Assembly (NCBI RefSeq): GCF_025971925.1
Contig: NZ_JAPDHV010000002.1
Span: forward strand, 1-64,000
Reading direction: 5' to 3'
Source of the DNA: Chryseobacterium oryctis
GTDB lineage: Bacteria > Bacteroidota > Bacteroidia > Flavobacteriales > Weeksellaceae
Length of the DNA: 64,000 bases
The notes under the pieces were generated by a model that worked only from the letters and a program-made list of their open reading frames with translations, had not been told where the DNA came from and did no database searches. Of the stretch, positions 8,683-18,618 are shown one piece after another (the stretch's first letter is position 1; each line of letters opens with the position of its first letter). The position numbers and the translations under genes are program-made.

Positions 8683-9762
8683 ATGAAAAATATAATCATT
8701 ACAGGAGGAGCCGGATTTATAGGCTCACATGTGGTAAGAGAGTTTGTAAAAAACAATCCGAACACCACAATTATCAACCTTGATGCTCTTACTTATGCTG
8801 GAAATCTTGAAAATTTAAAGGACATTGAAAATGAACCTAATTATATTTTCGAGAAAGCAGACATTACAAAACCTGAAGAATTAAGGAAAGTATTCGAAAA
8901 ATATAATCCGGACGCAGTAGTTCATTTAGCTGCAGAAAGTCATGTAGACAGAAGTATTACAGATCCTATGGCTTTCATCAATACCAATGTAAACGGAACT
9001 GCTAACCTTCTTAATCTTTGCAAAGAGTTTTGGACGTTAAATCCAGACCACACCCACGGAAGATTTCCTAATGAAAAAAGAAACAATCTTTTCTATCACA
9101 TTTCTACCGATGAAGTCTATGGAAGTCTAGGAGAAACAGGTTTTTTCTTAGAAACAACAGCTTACGATCCGCAATCTCCATATTCAGCTTCAAAAGCAGC
9201 TTCCGACCATTTGGTAAGGTCATATGGAAATACTTACGGAATGCCTTTTATTGTTTCAAACTGTTCAAACAATTATGGCCCGAATCATTTCCCTGAAAAG
9301 TTAATTCCTCTTTGTATTTCAAATATCATTAATGAAAAACCATTACCTATTTATGGTGACGGAAAATATACAAGAGATTGGCTATTTGTAATTGACCACG
9401 CAAGAGCAATTCATCAGATTTTTAATGAGGCTAAAACAGGGGAAACATACAATATTGGAGGATTCAATGAATGGCAAAATATTGATCTGGTAAAAGAACT
9501 TATTAAACAAATGGATGCCAAGCTAGGAAAACCGGAAGGTTATTCTGAAAAACTAATCACTTTTGTAAAAGATAGACCTGGTCATGATAAACGTTACGCC
9601 ATTGACGCTACAAAATTGAATAAAGATTTGGGCTGGAAACCATCTGTAACATTTGAAGAAGGACTTTCAAAAACAATTGATTGGTATCTTGACAACAAAG
9701 AATGGCTTGAAAATGTCACAAGCGGAGATTACCAGAAATACTACGAAAAACAGTATAATTAA
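8683..9762 (+). CDS. rfbB: dTDP-glucose 4,6-dehydratase
   Basis: NAD+-dependent enzyme of the extended SDR family that converts dTDP-glucose to dTDP-4-keto-6-deoxyglucose in the cytoplasm. The 359-residue protein has [10 protein letters not shown] near residues 7-16, the STDEVYG segment near residue 143 with the catalytic Asp-Glu pair, and Tyr167-x3-Lys171 in [20 protein letters not shown] and the RDWLFV segment are also typical. The ATG directly follows the ugd stop codon, so the two are co-transcribed. No rmlC or rmlD follows; the product seems to be used for amino sugars made by genes further downstream. Confidence 0.97.
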   Translation: MKNIIITGGAGFIGSHVVREFVKNNPNTTIINLDALTYAGNLENLKDIENEPNYIFEKADITKPEELRKVFEKYNPDAVVHLAAESHVDRSITDPMAFINTNVNGTANLLNLCKEFWTLNPDHTHGRFPNEKRNNLFYHISTDEVYGSLGETGFFLETTAYDPQSPYSASKAASDHLVRSYGNTYGMPFIVSNCSNNYGPNHFPEKLIPLCISNIINEKPLPIYGDGKYTRDWLFVIDHARAIHQIFNEAKTGETYNIGGFNEWQNIDLVKELIKQMDAKLGKPEGYSEKLITFVKDRPGHDKRYAIDATKLNKDLGWKPSVTFEEGLSKTIDWYLDNKEWLENVTSGDYQKYYEKQYN

Positions 9763-9775
9763 ACACACAAAACAG

Positions 9776-10639
9776 ATGAAAGGTATCATTTTAGCCGGAG
9801 GTTCAGGCACAAGACTCTACCCATTAACAATTGCAGTAAGCAAGCAGTTAATGCCGGTATATGACAAACCAATGATTTATTACCCGCTTTCCACATTATT
9901 GTTGGCAGGAATTAAAGATATTTTAATCATTACAACTCCGCACGACCAAGCCGGATTTATTAAACTTTTAGGTGATGGTTCACAGATTGGTTGTAATATT
10001 GAATATGTAGTACAACCAAGCCCAGACGGTCTTGCACAGGCATTTATTTTAGGAGACCAATTTATTGGAGATGACTCTGCGGCTTTAGTTTTAGGTGATA
10101 ATATTTTTTATGGTTCTGAAATGGGAACTTTATTAAAAAATAAAACAAACCCGAACGGAGGGGTCGTTTTTGCTTATCATGTTTCAGATCCTGAAAGGTA
10201 TGGTGTTGTAGAATTCGACCAAGACTTCAAAGCTATTTCTATTGAAGAAAAACCTTTACAACCTAAATCAAATTATGCTGTTCCCGGACTATATTTTTAT
10301 GATAATGACGTTGTAGAAATTGCAAAAAACATCCAACCATCAAAGAGAGGAGAATTAGAAATTACCGACGTAAACAATGTTTATTTAAAGAACGGCAAAT
10401 TAGAAGTTGGTGTTTTAGATAGAGGTACAGCATGGTTAGACACAGGTACATTTGACTCTCTTCATGACGCTTCAGAATTTGTGAGTGTTATTGAAAAAAG
10501 ACAAGGATTTAAAATCGGCTGTATTGAAGAAATTGCTTTCAGGAATAATTTCATCAACGAAGAAAAGCTTCTTGAGACAGCTAGTAAATATGGCAAAAGT
10601 GGATATGGAGAATATCTGAAAAAACTAGTAGACAAATAG
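9776..10639 (+). CDS. rfbA: Glucose-1-phosphate thymidylyltransferase
   Basis: Makes dTDP-glucose from dTTP and glucose-1-phosphate, the step before rfbB. The protein is 287 residues long from ATG 9776. It opens with [18 protein letters not shown], the nucleotide-binding signature that should sit at the very N-terminus. Further typical segments are [38 protein letters not shown] and [14 protein letters not shown]. The same frame is open back to 9653, but this overlaps rfbB and adds unrelated residues, so the later start is chosen. It lies 13 bases after rfbB. Confidence 0.97.
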   Translation: MKGIILAGGSGTRLYPLTIAVSKQLMPVYDKPMIYYPLSTLLLAGIKDILIITTPHDQAGFIKLLGDGSQIGCNIEYVVQPSPDGLAQAFILGDQFIGDDSAALVLGDNIFYGSEMGTLLKNKTNPNGGVVFAYHVSDPERYGVVEFDQDFKAISIEEKPLQPKSNYAVPGLYFYDNDVVEIAKNIQPSKRGELEITDVNNVYLKNGKLEVGVLDRGTAWLDTGTFDSLHDASEFVSVIEKRQGFKIGCIEEIAFRNNFINEEKLLETASKYGKSGYGEYLKKLVDK

Positions 10640-10661
10640 CAATCCAATTTTAAATATTTAC

Positions 10662-10694
10662 AAACTATTTATCATTATGATTGATAGTTTTTGT
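10662..10694 (+). terminator. Weak hairpin after rfbA
   Basis: AAACTAT (10662-10668) can pair with ATAGTTT (10684-10690), with three further inner pairs and a following T-run. It may partly end the ugd-rfbB-rfbA transcript. The stem is imperfect. Confidence 0.4.
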
Positions 10695-10789
10695 TCATAA
10701 CAACAAATATTAATATATTAGTTGTTGTTTTCTGGTTTTATGCAAACAATAATTCATAATCCAGAAAACGCTAAGATATTTAATTATTA

Positions 10790-10797
10790 TAAATTTG
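10790..10797 (+). promoter_or_regulatory. -7 element before the ABC exporter genes
   Basis: TAAATTTG, an exact TAnnTTTG, 18 bases before the ATG at 10815. It suggests that export and amino-sugar genes have a promoter separate from ugd-rfbB-rfbA, and supports the 10815 start over the in-frame ATG at 10740. Confidence 0.5.
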
Positions 10798-10814
10798 TAA
10801 AAATTTTCACACAG

Positions 10815-11663
10815 ATGAATGAACCACAACAGAAGTGGACAGAAACAATAGAAGCAAAACATTCTTTGCTTGATTTACAACTTAAAGAAGTATGGAGATA
10901 TAAAGATCTTGTTTACATGTTTGTAAAAAGAGATTTTATATCAAGCTTTAAGCAGACTATCCTAGGACCTATTTGGTTTTTTATCAATCCTGTTTTTACA
11001 ACAATCACATATCTGATTATTTTTGGCAAATTTGCCAAACTTTCTACTGATGGTGCTCCGGGAATAATTTTTTATCTTGCCGGTGTTACTTTATGGAATT
11101 ATTTTTCAGGGGCCCTACTCGCTACTTCGGCGACTTTTACAGGCAACGCAAATATTTTTGGTAAAGTTTATTTTCCTAGACTTGTTATTCCAATTTCAAT
11201 TGTACTTTCTAACCTAATGAGATTAAGCGTTCAGTTTTTATTATTTTTAATTGTATGGGTATATTATACTGCTAACCATCAAATATCCCCTAATTGGTGG
11301 ATTTTGGCAACTCCACTTTTGATAGTTCTTATGGCATTGTTTTCATTAGGTGTAGGTATGATATTTTCTGCACTTACCACGAAATACAAAGATTTAAGTA
11401 TGCTATTAACATTTGGCGTAAGTTTATTGATGTATGCAACGCCAGTAATTTATCCGGTATCTATGCTCCCTGGATATTTTAGAAATATAGCAAAGTTCAA
11501 TCCTCTGACAGGTATTTTTGAATGTTTTAAATACGGCTGGCTAGGTGTCGGAGATTTTTCTCCGGTAATGCTTATGGTAAGTTCTTGTATAATTTTAGTA
11601 CTTTTATTTCTAGGTATTGTTATCTTCAATAAAGTAGAAAAAACATTTATGGATACGGTATAA
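10815..11663 (+). CDS. wzm: Polysaccharide ABC transporter permease (Wzm-like)
   Basis: Inner-membrane component of an ABC-2 exporter that moves a lipid-linked polysaccharide to the periplasmic side. The 282-residue protein has an amphipathic N-terminus (WRYKDLVYMFVKRDF, typical of the family), then about six hydrophobic segments, with the conserved ILGPIWFFINP stretch before the first and TPVIYPVSMLP near the end. It is followed 41 bases later by its ATPase partner. The frame is open upstream to 10722, but the TAnnTTTG element and the family N-terminus support ATG 10815. Confidence 0.93.
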   Translation: MNEPQQKWTETIEAKHSLLDLQLKEVWRYKDLVYMFVKRDFISSFKQTILGPIWFFINPVFTTITYLIIFGKFAKLSTDGAPGIIFYLAGVTLWNYFSGALLATSATFTGNANIFGKVYFPRLVIPISIVLSNLMRLSVQFLLFLIVWVYYTANHQISPNWWILATPLLIVLMALFSLGVGMIFSALTTKYKDLSMLLTFGVSLLMYATPVIYPVSMLPGYFRNIAKFNPLTGIFECFKYGWLGVGDFSPVMLMVSSCIILVLLFLGIVIFNKVEKTFMDTV

Positions 11664-11704
11664 TCCGTATGAAAAACACCTGATAAAAATAAAACACAGA
11701 AAAC

Positions 11705-12964
11705 ATGCTAGCTCTAAAAGCAGAAAACATATCAAAACAATATCGATTAGGACAAGTAGGAACAGGCACTCTTTCTCATGACCTAAACAGATTCTGGTAC
11801 AAAGTAAGAGGAAAAGAAGACCCTTATTTAAAAATTGGTGAAACTAATGATAGAACATCAAAAGGAGATTCAGACTATGTTTGGTCCCTTCGTGATATCA
11901 ATTTTGAAATCGAACAAGGGGATGCAGTCGGAATTATCGGAAGAAATGGTGCCGGAAAATCTACATTACTAAAACTTTTAAGCAAAGTAACAAAACCTAC
12001 CACAGGAAAAATATTTACCAACGGAAGAATCGCTTCTTTATTGGAAGTAGGCACGGGATTTCACCCAGAAATGACGGGTAGAGAAAACGTTTACCTTAAC
12101 GGAGCAATTCTGGGTATGACAAGAAAAGAAATCACAAGAAAATTTGATGAAATTGTAGCTTTTTCTGGTGTAGAAAGATATATAGACACTCCTGTAAAAA
12201 GATATTCATCAGGGATGTATGTTCGTCTCGCATTTGCTGTCGCAGCACATTTAGAATCCGAAATTTTAATTGTTGATGAAGTTTTAGCCGTAGGTGATGC
12301 TGAATTTCAAAAAAAATGTCTCGGAAAAATGGGAGACGTTACAAAGGGAGAAGGCAGAACAATTCTTTTTGTAAGCCACAACATGACAGCTGTAAAAGAG
12401 CTTTGTAGCAAAGGTATTCTTCTCAGCCAAGGCACACTTGCTTATGAAGGGAATATGTTGAATACCATTATTGAATATCAGAAAAACAGTACTACAGCAA
12501 CATCTTATCATTATAACGGAAATATTAATGATGCTTTAGGAAATGAAAAAATCCGAGTAAAAGAATTTTCGGTCAATCCTATTCAGGGAAATTTAATTGA
12601 TATTGAATCTGGAGTACGAGTGAAATTGGTTTTTGAAAACTATTTTCCAAATATCAATCTAGATACTACATTTGAATTGAAAAACTATGAAGAGCTCATT
12701 ATCTTCCATGTTGGAAAACTCATTACAGAGAATAATGATTCTAAAATAGGAGAATATATTGTGGAATTTGATATACCTGCAGGATTATTAAATGCCGGAA
12801 ATTACTATTTTAAACTTATATTCGGAAGAAACCAAACAGAAGTATTATTCGCTATGGATAATTTTATTGGTTTTGAAGTTGAAAACGTAAAAGTTGGTAG
12901 CAAACTACATCTTTATCCTGGAATTACAAGACCTACTTTTGAATATAAAATACAAGCACCATGA
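11705..12964 (+). CDS. wzt: Polysaccharide ABC transporter ATP-binding protein (Wzt-like) with C-terminal domain
   Basis: ATPase that powers the Wzm-like permease. Residues up to about 250 form the nucleotide-binding domain: Walker A GRNGAGKST at residues 79-87, the signature YSSGMYVRLAFA near 166, Walker B ILIVDEVLAVGD near 187, and the switch His in FVSHN. Residues about 265-419 form an extra beta-rich domain as found in Wzt proteins that recognise the modified end of an O-polysaccharide before export. That domain suggests the glycan chain end carries a specific cap. The gene overlaps the next one by ATGA at 12961-12964. Confidence 0.94.
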   Translation: MLALKAENISKQYRLGQVGTGTLSHDLNRFWYKVRGKEDPYLKIGETNDRTSKGDSDYVWSLRDINFEIEQGDAVGIIGRNGAGKSTLLKLLSKVTKPTTGKIFTNGRIASLLEVGTGFHPEMTGRENVYLNGAILGMTRKEITRKFDEIVAFSGVERYIDTPVKRYSSGMYVRLAFAVAAHLESEILIVDEVLAVGDAEFQKKCLGKMGDVTKGEGRTILFVSHNMTAVKELCSKGILLSQGTLAYEGNMLNTIIEYQKNSTTATSYHYNGNINDALGNEKIRVKEFSVNPIQGNLIDIESGVRVKLVFENYFPNINLDTTFELKNYEELIIFHVGKLITENNDSKIGEYIVEFDIPAGLLNAGNYYFKLIFGRNQTEVLFAMDNFIGFEVENVKVGSKLHLYPGITRPTFEYKIQAP

Positions 12965-13362
12965 TTCCTAAAATAATTGAACTTCCAAAAATATATGACA
13001 AAAGAGGAAATCTTTCTTTTTTTGAACATCCGGGCCAACTTCCCTTTGAAATAAAAAGAACTTATTGGATCTATGATGTTCCAGGGGGAGAAACAAGAGG
13101 AAGTCATGCTTTCAAAGAACAACAGGAATTCATTATTGCTCTCTCAGGAAGCTTTGATGTAGTTATACATAACGGGAAAGAAGAGCAAAGATTTTCTCTC
13201 AACAGGTCTTATTATGGGCTTTATATTCCCAAATTGTATTGGAGAAAATTAGAAAATTTCTCTACCAATTCATTAGCAATTATTGTTTCTGATCAGGCTT
13301 ACAACCAAAATGACTATATCAGAGATTTTGAAGAATTTAAAAAGTTTGTAAATGAAAAATAA
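12961..13362 (+). CDS. FdtA/QdtA-like sugar 3,4-ketoisomerase paralogue with altered active site
   Basis: A 133-residue cupin of the WxcM-like/FdtA family, which isomerises dTDP-4-keto-6-deoxyglucose to the 3-keto form for 3-amino sugar synthesis. The family pattern is clear: DKRGNLSF, FEIKRTYWIYDVPGGETRG, GLYIPKLYWRKL and YNQNDYIRDFEEF. The usual HxH pair is His49-Ala-Phe51 here, so the second histidine, known as catalytic in FdtA, is replaced. It may have lost activity, changed stereochemistry, or work together with the next protein, which keeps both histidines. Start overlaps the wzt stop and the end overlaps the next start, so the genes are translationally coupled. Confidence 0.85.
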   Translation: MIPKIIELPKIYDKRGNLSFFEHPGQLPFEIKRTYWIYDVPGGETRGSHAFKEQQEFIIALSGSFDVVIHNGKEEQRFSLNRSYYGLYIPKLYWRKLENFSTNSLAIIVSDQAYNQNDYIRDFEEFKKFVNEK

Positions 13363-13774
13363 ACTTTCAGTATTTGACTGCAGTGTCATAGATCTGGGCA
13401 AAGTAAGCTTTGATGAAGGGAACCTTACTGTTGTTGAAAATGGTTCAGATTTTCCGTTTGATGTCAAAAGGATATTTTATTTGTATGATATTGCAGGAGG
13501 AGAAAGCCGTGGTGCACATTCTCACAAAGAATGTCATCAATTTCTAATTGCTGCAAGTGGAAGTTTTGAAGTTTCTTTAGACGACGGAAAATTCAAAAGA
13601 CAAGTTTTTCTTAATCGTCCAGACATTGGTCTCCATATTCCTCCTGGAATTTGGGCATCTGAAATTAATTTTTCATCAGGAGCCATTTGCCTAGTCTTGG
13701 CTTCTCACCATTATAACGAGCTGGATTATGTAAGAGATTATGATACTTTTTTAAAAATACAAAATGAATTATAA
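13352..13774 (+). CDS. FdtA/QdtA-like dTDP-4-keto-6-deoxyglucose 3,4-ketoisomerase
   Basis: A second cupin of the same family, 140 residues, directly after and overlapping the first by 11 bases. It keeps both expected histidines (His56 and His58 in RGAHSHKE) as well as the [21 protein letters not shown] and [13 protein letters not shown] segments and the [10 protein letters not shown] tail. It is the better candidate for the active isomerase that turns the rfbB product into the 3-keto sugar used by the aminotransferase at 15361. Whether the product has the galacto (FdtA) or gluco (QdtA) configuration cannot be told from sequence alone. Confidence 0.88.
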   Translation: MKNKLSVFDCSVIDLGKVSFDEGNLTVVENGSDFPFDVKRIFYLYDIAGGESRGAHSHKECHQFLIAASGSFEVSLDDGKFKRQVFLNRPDIGLHIPPGIWASEINFSSGAICLVLASHHYNELDYVRDYDTFLKIQNEL

Positions 13775-14312
13775 GATTCATAATTTAGCCGATGTCCAAA
13801 CCGAAAACATAGGAGAAAACACTATGATTTGGCAATTCTGTGTAATTTTAAAAGGTGCCGAAATTGGTAAAAACTGCAATATTAATTGCAATGTTTTCAT
13901 TGAGAATGATGTAAAAATAGGAGATAATGTTACAATAAAACCTGGTGTTCAGGTTTGGGACGGTGTAACATTAGAAGATAATGTTTTTGTAGGACCTAAT
14001 GTTACATTTACCAATGATCTCATCCCACGATCTAAGCAATACCCAGCGGAATTCGCTAAAACTTTAGTTGAAAGAGGTGCGTCAATTGGGGCAAACTCTA
14101 CTATTATTGCAGGAAATACAATTGGTAAAAACGCCTTGATTGGGGCAGGAAGTGTTGTAACTAAAAACATACCTGCAAACACTGTTTGGTTCGGAAATCC
14201 GGCAAAGCAAACAGGCTACATTACTTCAGAGGGAAAAATATTAGATTTAAATATGATAGATAAAGAAGGTAATTCTTATCAATTCTTAAATGATGAATTT
14301 TTGAAAAAATGA
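13764..14312 (+). CDS. Left-handed beta-helix sugar N-acyltransferase (FdtC/QdtC-like)
   Basis: A 182-residue hexapeptide-repeat acetyltransferase. Imperfect hexapeptides ([LIV]-G-x4) run from about residue 12 to 150: [45 protein letters not shown], and the family end [13 protein letters not shown]. The tract [13 protein letters not shown] in the middle is typical of the WxcM/FdtC-type enzymes that acetylate dTDP-3-amino-3,6-dideoxyhexoses. It overlaps the isomerase by 11 bases and the acyltransferase 14309 by 4, supporting a role in the same sugar pathway. Transfer of a different acyl group is possible. Confidence 0.88.
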   Translation: MNYKIHNLADVQTENIGENTMIWQFCVILKGAEIGKNCNINCNVFIENDVKIGDNVTIKPGVQVWDGVTLEDNVFVGPNVTFTNDLIPRSKQYPAEFAKTLVERGASIGANSTIIAGNTIGKNALIGAGSVVTKNIPANTVWFGNPAKQTGYITSEGKILDLNMIDKEGNSYQFLNDEFLKK

Positions 14313-15364
14313 TTAAGCCTTTAACTTCTTTGAGATTCTTTTTTGCGTTTTGCGTTTTCTTAAGCCATTTATCTTATCTAAAATATGATGGTCGATATAA
14401 AGGTATTTTTGAAAACATATTTTCAGAAGGTTTCTTGGGAGTTAGTTTCTTTTTTATACTAAGTGGTTTTATACTCGCTTTAAACTATAGAGATAAATTT
14501 AAAAATAAAAATATCTCTTTAAAAAAATTCTATATTGCTAGATTTGCACGCATCTATCCACTGTATTTTTTCACAATGTTAGTTTCTATCCCTACATTCT
14601 ATAGTAGTCTTAAAATATTGTTTTGTAACATTTTACTAATTCAGAGTTATATTCCTGACCAACTATATTTTTTCTCCTACAATGCTCCATCATGGAGTAT
14701 TTCTGATGAAATGTTTTTTTATGCTTTATTTCCTTTTTTAATTGGTATTGGTTTTAAATTTAGTAAAGTTTTGAAAATAGTATTATTAATAACATTTATA
14801 GCATTATTACTTGTATTAAACAATTTATTACCAGAAGAAAAAATCCATTATTGGCTCTATATATCACCTTTTACAAGAATATTTGATTTTATATTAGGAA
14901 TTCTTTTGTTTGAAATTGCACTTTACCTTAAAAGAAAAAAGACATTACATAAAAAATCATTTATCTTTTTAGAAATTGGAGCGTTAAGCATTTTAGTATT
15001 ATCATTTATATGTCATTTGTATGTACCAATAAGTTATAGATTTTCAATTTATTATTGGCTACCAATGTGCTTAATAATATTAAGTGCAGCAAATTCTTAC
15101 ATTTCGGAAAGTAATATAACTTGGTTCACGAAATTTCTCTCATGGAAATGGTTCGTATATTTGGGTGAGATAAGTTTTGGATTTTATCTTATTCATTATT
15201 TAGTCATAACTTACACACAAAAATATAATGGTTTAATCGGGATTCAACTTAATGGTATTCCTTTAGCCTTATTGATGTTTTTTATAACACTTATTGCAAG
15301 CATTTTTGCTTACGAAGCAATAGAAAAACCGTTTAATAAAAAATTAAAAAATTTATTCTCATGA
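14309..15364 (+). CDS. Acyltransferase-3 family membrane O-acyltransferase
   Basis: A 351-residue polytopic membrane protein with about ten hydrophobic segments. It starts with the family signature: [15 protein letters not shown], with the conserved Arg and His in the first helix, and a [13 protein letters not shown] segment in the second; [16 protein letters not shown] follows. Such proteins acetylate or otherwise acylate sugars of surface polysaccharides at the inner membrane. The gene is noticeably more AT-rich than its neighbours, with many T-runs, partly because of its membrane segments. It overlaps both neighbours by 4 bases, between the amino-sugar acetyltransferase and the aminotransferase genes. 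Confidence 0.9.
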   Translation: MIKPLTSLRFFFAFCVFLSHLSYLKYDGRYKGIFENIFSEGFLGVSFFFILSGFILALNYRDKFKNKNISLKKFYIARFARIYPLYFFTMLVSIPTFYSSLKILFCNILLIQSYIPDQLYFFSYNAPSWSISDEMFFYALFPFLIGIGFKFSKVLKIVLLITFIALLLVLNNLLPEEKIHYWLYISPFTRIFDFILGILLFEIALYLKRKKTLHKKSFIFLEIGALSILVLSFICHLYVPISYRFSIYYWLPMCLIILSAANSYISESNITWFTKFLSWKWFVYLGEISFGFYLIHYLVITYTQKYNGLIGIQLNGIPLALLMFFITLIASIFAYEAIEKPFNKKLKNLFS

Positions 15365-16461
15365 TAAAGTTCCTAGATCTACAAAAAATCAATTTAGCAT
15401 ATCAACAGGAAATTGAAACAAAGCTTTTAGAAGTTTTTCGTTCAGGATGGTATCTTATGGGTAACGAATTAAACAATTTCGAAGAAAACCTTTCAAAGTA
15501 TATTGGAGCCAAGCATGCCATTGGAGTTGCTAATGGTCTTGATGCGCTGCGCTTAATACTTCGTGCTTATATTGAACTTGGAATTATGAAACAGGGGGAT
15601 GAAATTATTGTTCCCTCAAATACTTATATAGCTTCCATCCTTGCTATTTCTGATAACAATTTGGTCCCTATCTTAGTAGAACCCGAAATCAATACTTATA
15701 ACATTAACATTTCTAAAATAGAAGAAAAAATCACTCCAAAAACAAAAGCAATACTTATTGTTCACCTTCAGGGAAGGGTTGTTTTTTCAAACCAGCTTAA
15801 AGAAATTGCTAAAAAACATAATTTAAAAATCATTGAAGATAATGCTCAGGCAATTGGCGCAGAATGGGATGGTATAAAATCCGGAAATCTTGGCGACGCT
15901 GCCGGATTTAGCTTTTATCCAGGGAAAAATCTTGGTGCCTTAGGAGATGCAGGAGCTGTAACAACTAATGATGATGAACTTGCAAAAGCAATCAGGGCTT
16001 TAGCTAATTACGGTTCTAACAAAAAGTATGTAAATATTTACAAGGGATTAAATTCCAGGCTTGATGAAATTCAAGCTGCTGTTTTAGATGTAAAGCTTAA
16101 ATATATAGATAATGAAAATACAATCCGAAGAGAGATTGCAAAAAAATTCATTAGCGAAATAACAAATCCTTCAATTATCCTTCCTGAAAATCCGACTAAT
16201 GAAAAAGAACATGTTTGGCATGTATTCGTAATACGTTCAGAAAAAAGAGATGAATTGCAGGCATATCTTACCGAAAACGGTATTCAAACGATTATTCACT
16301 ACCCTATTCCACCTCATCATCAAGAGGCGTATAAAGAATGGAATACCTTATCTTTTCCAATAAGTGAGAAAATACACGAAGAAGTACTAAGCTTACCTAT
16401 TTCTCCAGTAATGACGGAAGATGAGATATCAAAAATAATAAGTGTTGTAAATAAATTTTAA
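15361..16461 (+). CDS. Sugar aminotransferase, DegT/DnrJ/EryC1 family (FdtB/QdtB-like)
   Basis: PLP-dependent transaminase, 366 residues. Features are [14 protein letters not shown] in the PLP phosphate site, [11 protein letters not shown] (Asp binding the pyridine ring), the [17 protein letters not shown] segment with the Schiff-base lysine, and [12 protein letters not shown]. The [13 protein letters not shown] form is characteristic of enzymes that act on dTDP-3-keto-6-deoxyhexoses (FdtB/QdtB, DesV type). With the two ketoisomerases and the LbH acetyltransferase upstream it would complete synthesis of dTDP-3-acetamido-3,6-dideoxyhexose. It overlaps the preceding gene by ATGA. Confidence 0.92.
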   Translation: MIKFLDLQKINLAYQQEIETKLLEVFRSGWYLMGNELNNFEENLSKYIGAKHAIGVANGLDALRLILRAYIELGIMKQGDEIIVPSNTYIASILAISDNNLVPILVEPEINTYNINISKIEEKITPKTKAILIVHLQGRVVFSNQLKEIAKKHNLKIIEDNAQAIGAEWDGIKSGNLGDAAGFSFYPGKNLGALGDAGAVTTNDDELAKAIRALANYGSNKKYVNIYKGLNSRLDEIQAAVLDVKLKYIDNENTIRREIAKKFISEITNPSIILPENPTNEKEHVWHVFVIRSEKRDELQAYLTENGIQTIIHYPIPPHHQEAYKEWNTLSFPISEKIHEEVLSLPISPVMTEDEISKIISVVNKF

Positions 16462-16471
16462 AAAAATTATT

Positions 16472-17371
16472 TTGAAAGAAAAGGAAATAGTAAGTATTGT
16501 TGTCTGCTGCTATAATCAGGAAAAATATATAAGAGAATGTTTGAACAGCATTAAGGCTCAAACCTATTCTTCTATACAATTAATCCTTGCAGATGATGCT
16601 TCTCAGGACAAATCTGTAGAGGTATTTGAAGCTTGGCTGGAAGAGAACAATTACATCGCAACCACGAATTTCCATCAGAAAAATACAGGACTTTCTGCTA
16701 TGCTCAATGAATGCATTGAACTAGTAGAAGGAAAGTATGTGAAAATAATTGCTGCAGACGATTTTTTACATCCAGAAGCTATCGAAAAATGTATTACAAA
16801 ACTAGAAAACCTAGGCAATGCCTATGGAATGATTTTCACAGATACTTATGCGATAGATGATAACTCGAGCATCATATCAGATATTGCAGACTATAACACG
16901 ACAGGTACTTTAGAACCAATTGTTTTCAGAGATGAACTTCTGAAAGGAAACCGAATTCCTGCACTAACGGTTGTGATGAGAACCGATGTACTGAAAGAAA
17001 CAGGTAAATATGATTCAAAATTTTTGGTTGAAGATTATTACCGATGGTTGAAAATCAACGAAAAATATTTTATTTCTTACATTCCTGAAAAGCTGGCATA
17101 TTATAGAATACATACCCAAAATATTTCTGCAGTAAAAGCAGAAAGGATTAATCTTGAATTCGCAATGCTTCAAACCATGTTTGATAAAAAAGGAATTGCA
17201 AGACATAAGATTAACGGATTTGTTCAAGATAAATACCTGGCAAATCAGAAGATACCTCAGGAATTTTTCGCACTTTACAAAAACTATCCCTTCAATATAA
17301 AAAGACTGGTTTTTTGTGTGCAATACCACGTTCCTCCAAGTATGTATAAAATAGCTTGTAAATATTTTTAA
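16472..17371 (+). CDS. Glycosyltransferase family 2
   Basis: A 299-residue cytoplasmic or peripherally bound GT-A enzyme that transfers a sugar to the growing glycan. SIVVCCYNQEKYIRECLNSI is the typical N-terminus, followed by LADDASQDKS (nucleotide site) and KIIAADDFLHPEA (the DxD-like metal site). A later VEDYYRWLKI segment fits the acceptor-side ED motif. The only start in place is TTG at 16472, 10 bases after the aminotransferase; the next in-frame ATG would delete the nucleotide site. Donor and acceptor are unknown. Confidence 0.9.
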   Translation: MKEKEIVSIVVCCYNQEKYIRECLNSIKAQTYSSIQLILADDASQDKSVEVFEAWLEENNYIATTNFHQKNTGLSAMLNECIELVEGKYVKIIAADDFLHPEAIEKCITKLENLGNAYGMIFTDTYAIDDNSSIISDIADYNTTGTLEPIVFRDELLKGNRIPALTVVMRTDVLKETGKYDSKFLVEDYYRWLKINEKYFISYIPEKLAYYRIHTQNISAVKAERINLEFAMLQTMFDKKGIARHKINGFVQDKYLANQKIPQEFFALYKNYPFNIKRLVFCVQYHVPPSMYKIACKYF

Positions 17372-17390
17372 TTCCAAAATAAACAAAAAG

Positions 17391-18563
17391 ATGAAACAAA
17401 AATTAAAAGTAGGCGTTATTGCTTCCCCTTCTCTCTCTGGAGGGAACAATGTTATTTTTGAGCATGTTTCTCATATTCATAAGCGAGGAAATCTTGATAT
17501 TATTCTCATTTTTGAAAATAAAGTAGAGGATAAAGATTTATTTTGGTTTGAAGGGCTGCAGAATGTTAAAAGACTCACCCTAAAAGAGGCTGAAAAGATT
17601 AATTTTGATGTACTTATTGCAACTTTCTGGAGAACCTGCTATTTACTTAAAAATCTAAATGCCAATAGCTACTTGTACTTTAATCAATCTGTTGAATCCA
17701 GATTTTATCCAGATAATGATTTTAATACAAAAAATGCTGCAGAATCGACATATCTCTTAGATCTTAATGTTATTACTGAAGCCAGCTGGATTCAAAAATA
17801 TGTTAAAAATAATTATAACATTGATGCTAAATTGGTTCTAAATGGTATAAAAAAAGAAAACTACTCTATTTCTGGTGAAACTCATGCCCCAAGAGAAAAA
17901 GGTAAACTTAGGGTTTTGATAGAAGGAAATATCAGCAGTAGCTTTAAAAATGTTCCCAAGACAATAGAAATTTGCAAAAAATCGAAAGCTGATGAAATTT
18001 GGCTCTTAACCAATTCTCCTATTTCTCAGTATGAAGGAGTTAGCAGAGTATTTTCTAATATACCTACCCACGAAACACAAAAAATTTATCGCTCTTGTGA
18101 TGTACTTGTAAAACTAAGTACCATCGAAGGTATGTTTGGTCCTCCGTTAGAGATGTTCCATTGTGGAGGCACAGCTATCACCTACAACGTTACAGGACAC
18201 GAAGAGTATATGAAGCATGATTTCAATTCGCTTATAGCCGAAATGAATGATGACAATAAAATTCTTGAGTATATCAATCTACTAAAAGATAGCCCTGAAA
18301 AGCTTGAAACTTTAAAGAAAAATGCTATTTCAACTTCTGAGCAATGGTATAATTGGGAAGATGCATCTCTTGCATTTGAGAAGGCAATATTAGAAAGTAT
18401 TAACAACAAACAAACAAGTAAGCAAGTACTTCAGACAAAAATTCAATTATTTGAAAACTGGTATAAAAACACCAATGAGATTATTAATGTGATGAAAAAA
18501 ACAGAAAGAAAATTAGGATTAAAAATTCATTATAAATTAGCTTCCTTTTTCAAAAGATTTTAA
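17391..18563 (+). CDS. Glycosyltransferase family 4/1-like
   Basis: A 390-residue GT-B enzyme. The N-terminal domain begins LKVGVIASPSLSGGNNVIFE with a glycine-rich loop. The C-terminal domain has LRVLIEGNISSSFKNVPKTI and the donor-binding region STIEGMFGPPLEMFHCGGTA followed by TYNVTGHEEY, similar to group-1 transferases. The usual E-x7-E pattern is modified (EGMFGPPLE). It lies 20 bases after a GT2 gene in the same orientation. Its donor and acceptor cannot be inferred. Confidence 0.87.
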   Translation: MKQKLKVGVIASPSLSGGNNVIFEHVSHIHKRGNLDIILIFENKVEDKDLFWFEGLQNVKRLTLKEAEKINFDVLIATFWRTCYLLKNLNANSYLYFNQSVESRFYPDNDFNTKNAAESTYLLDLNVITEASWIQKYVKNNYNIDAKLVLNGIKKENYSISGETHAPREKGKLRVLIEGNISSSFKNVPKTIEICKKSKADEIWLLTNSPISQYEGVSRVFSNIPTHETQKIYRSCDVLVKLSTIEGMFGPPLEMFHCGGTAITYNVTGHEEYMKHDFNSLIAEMNDDNKILEYINLLKDSPEKLETLKKNAISTSEQWYNWEDASLAFEKAILESINNKQTSKQVLQTKIQLFENWYKNTNEIINVMKKTERKLGLKIHYKLASFFKRF

Positions 18564-18618
18564 TGCTGAATTTATAAACAAAGATGAAAATTAAATAACA
18601 AAACTCATATCTTTATAT

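Noticed and set aside
9653..9775. N-terminal extension of rfbA
   Set aside because: It overlaps rfbB in another frame; the conserved nucleotide-binding N-terminus starts at ATG 9776.
10722..10814. N-terminal extension of the Wzm-like permease
   Set aside because: It spans a TAnnTTTG element and has no similarity to the family; ATG 10815 gives the normal N-terminus.
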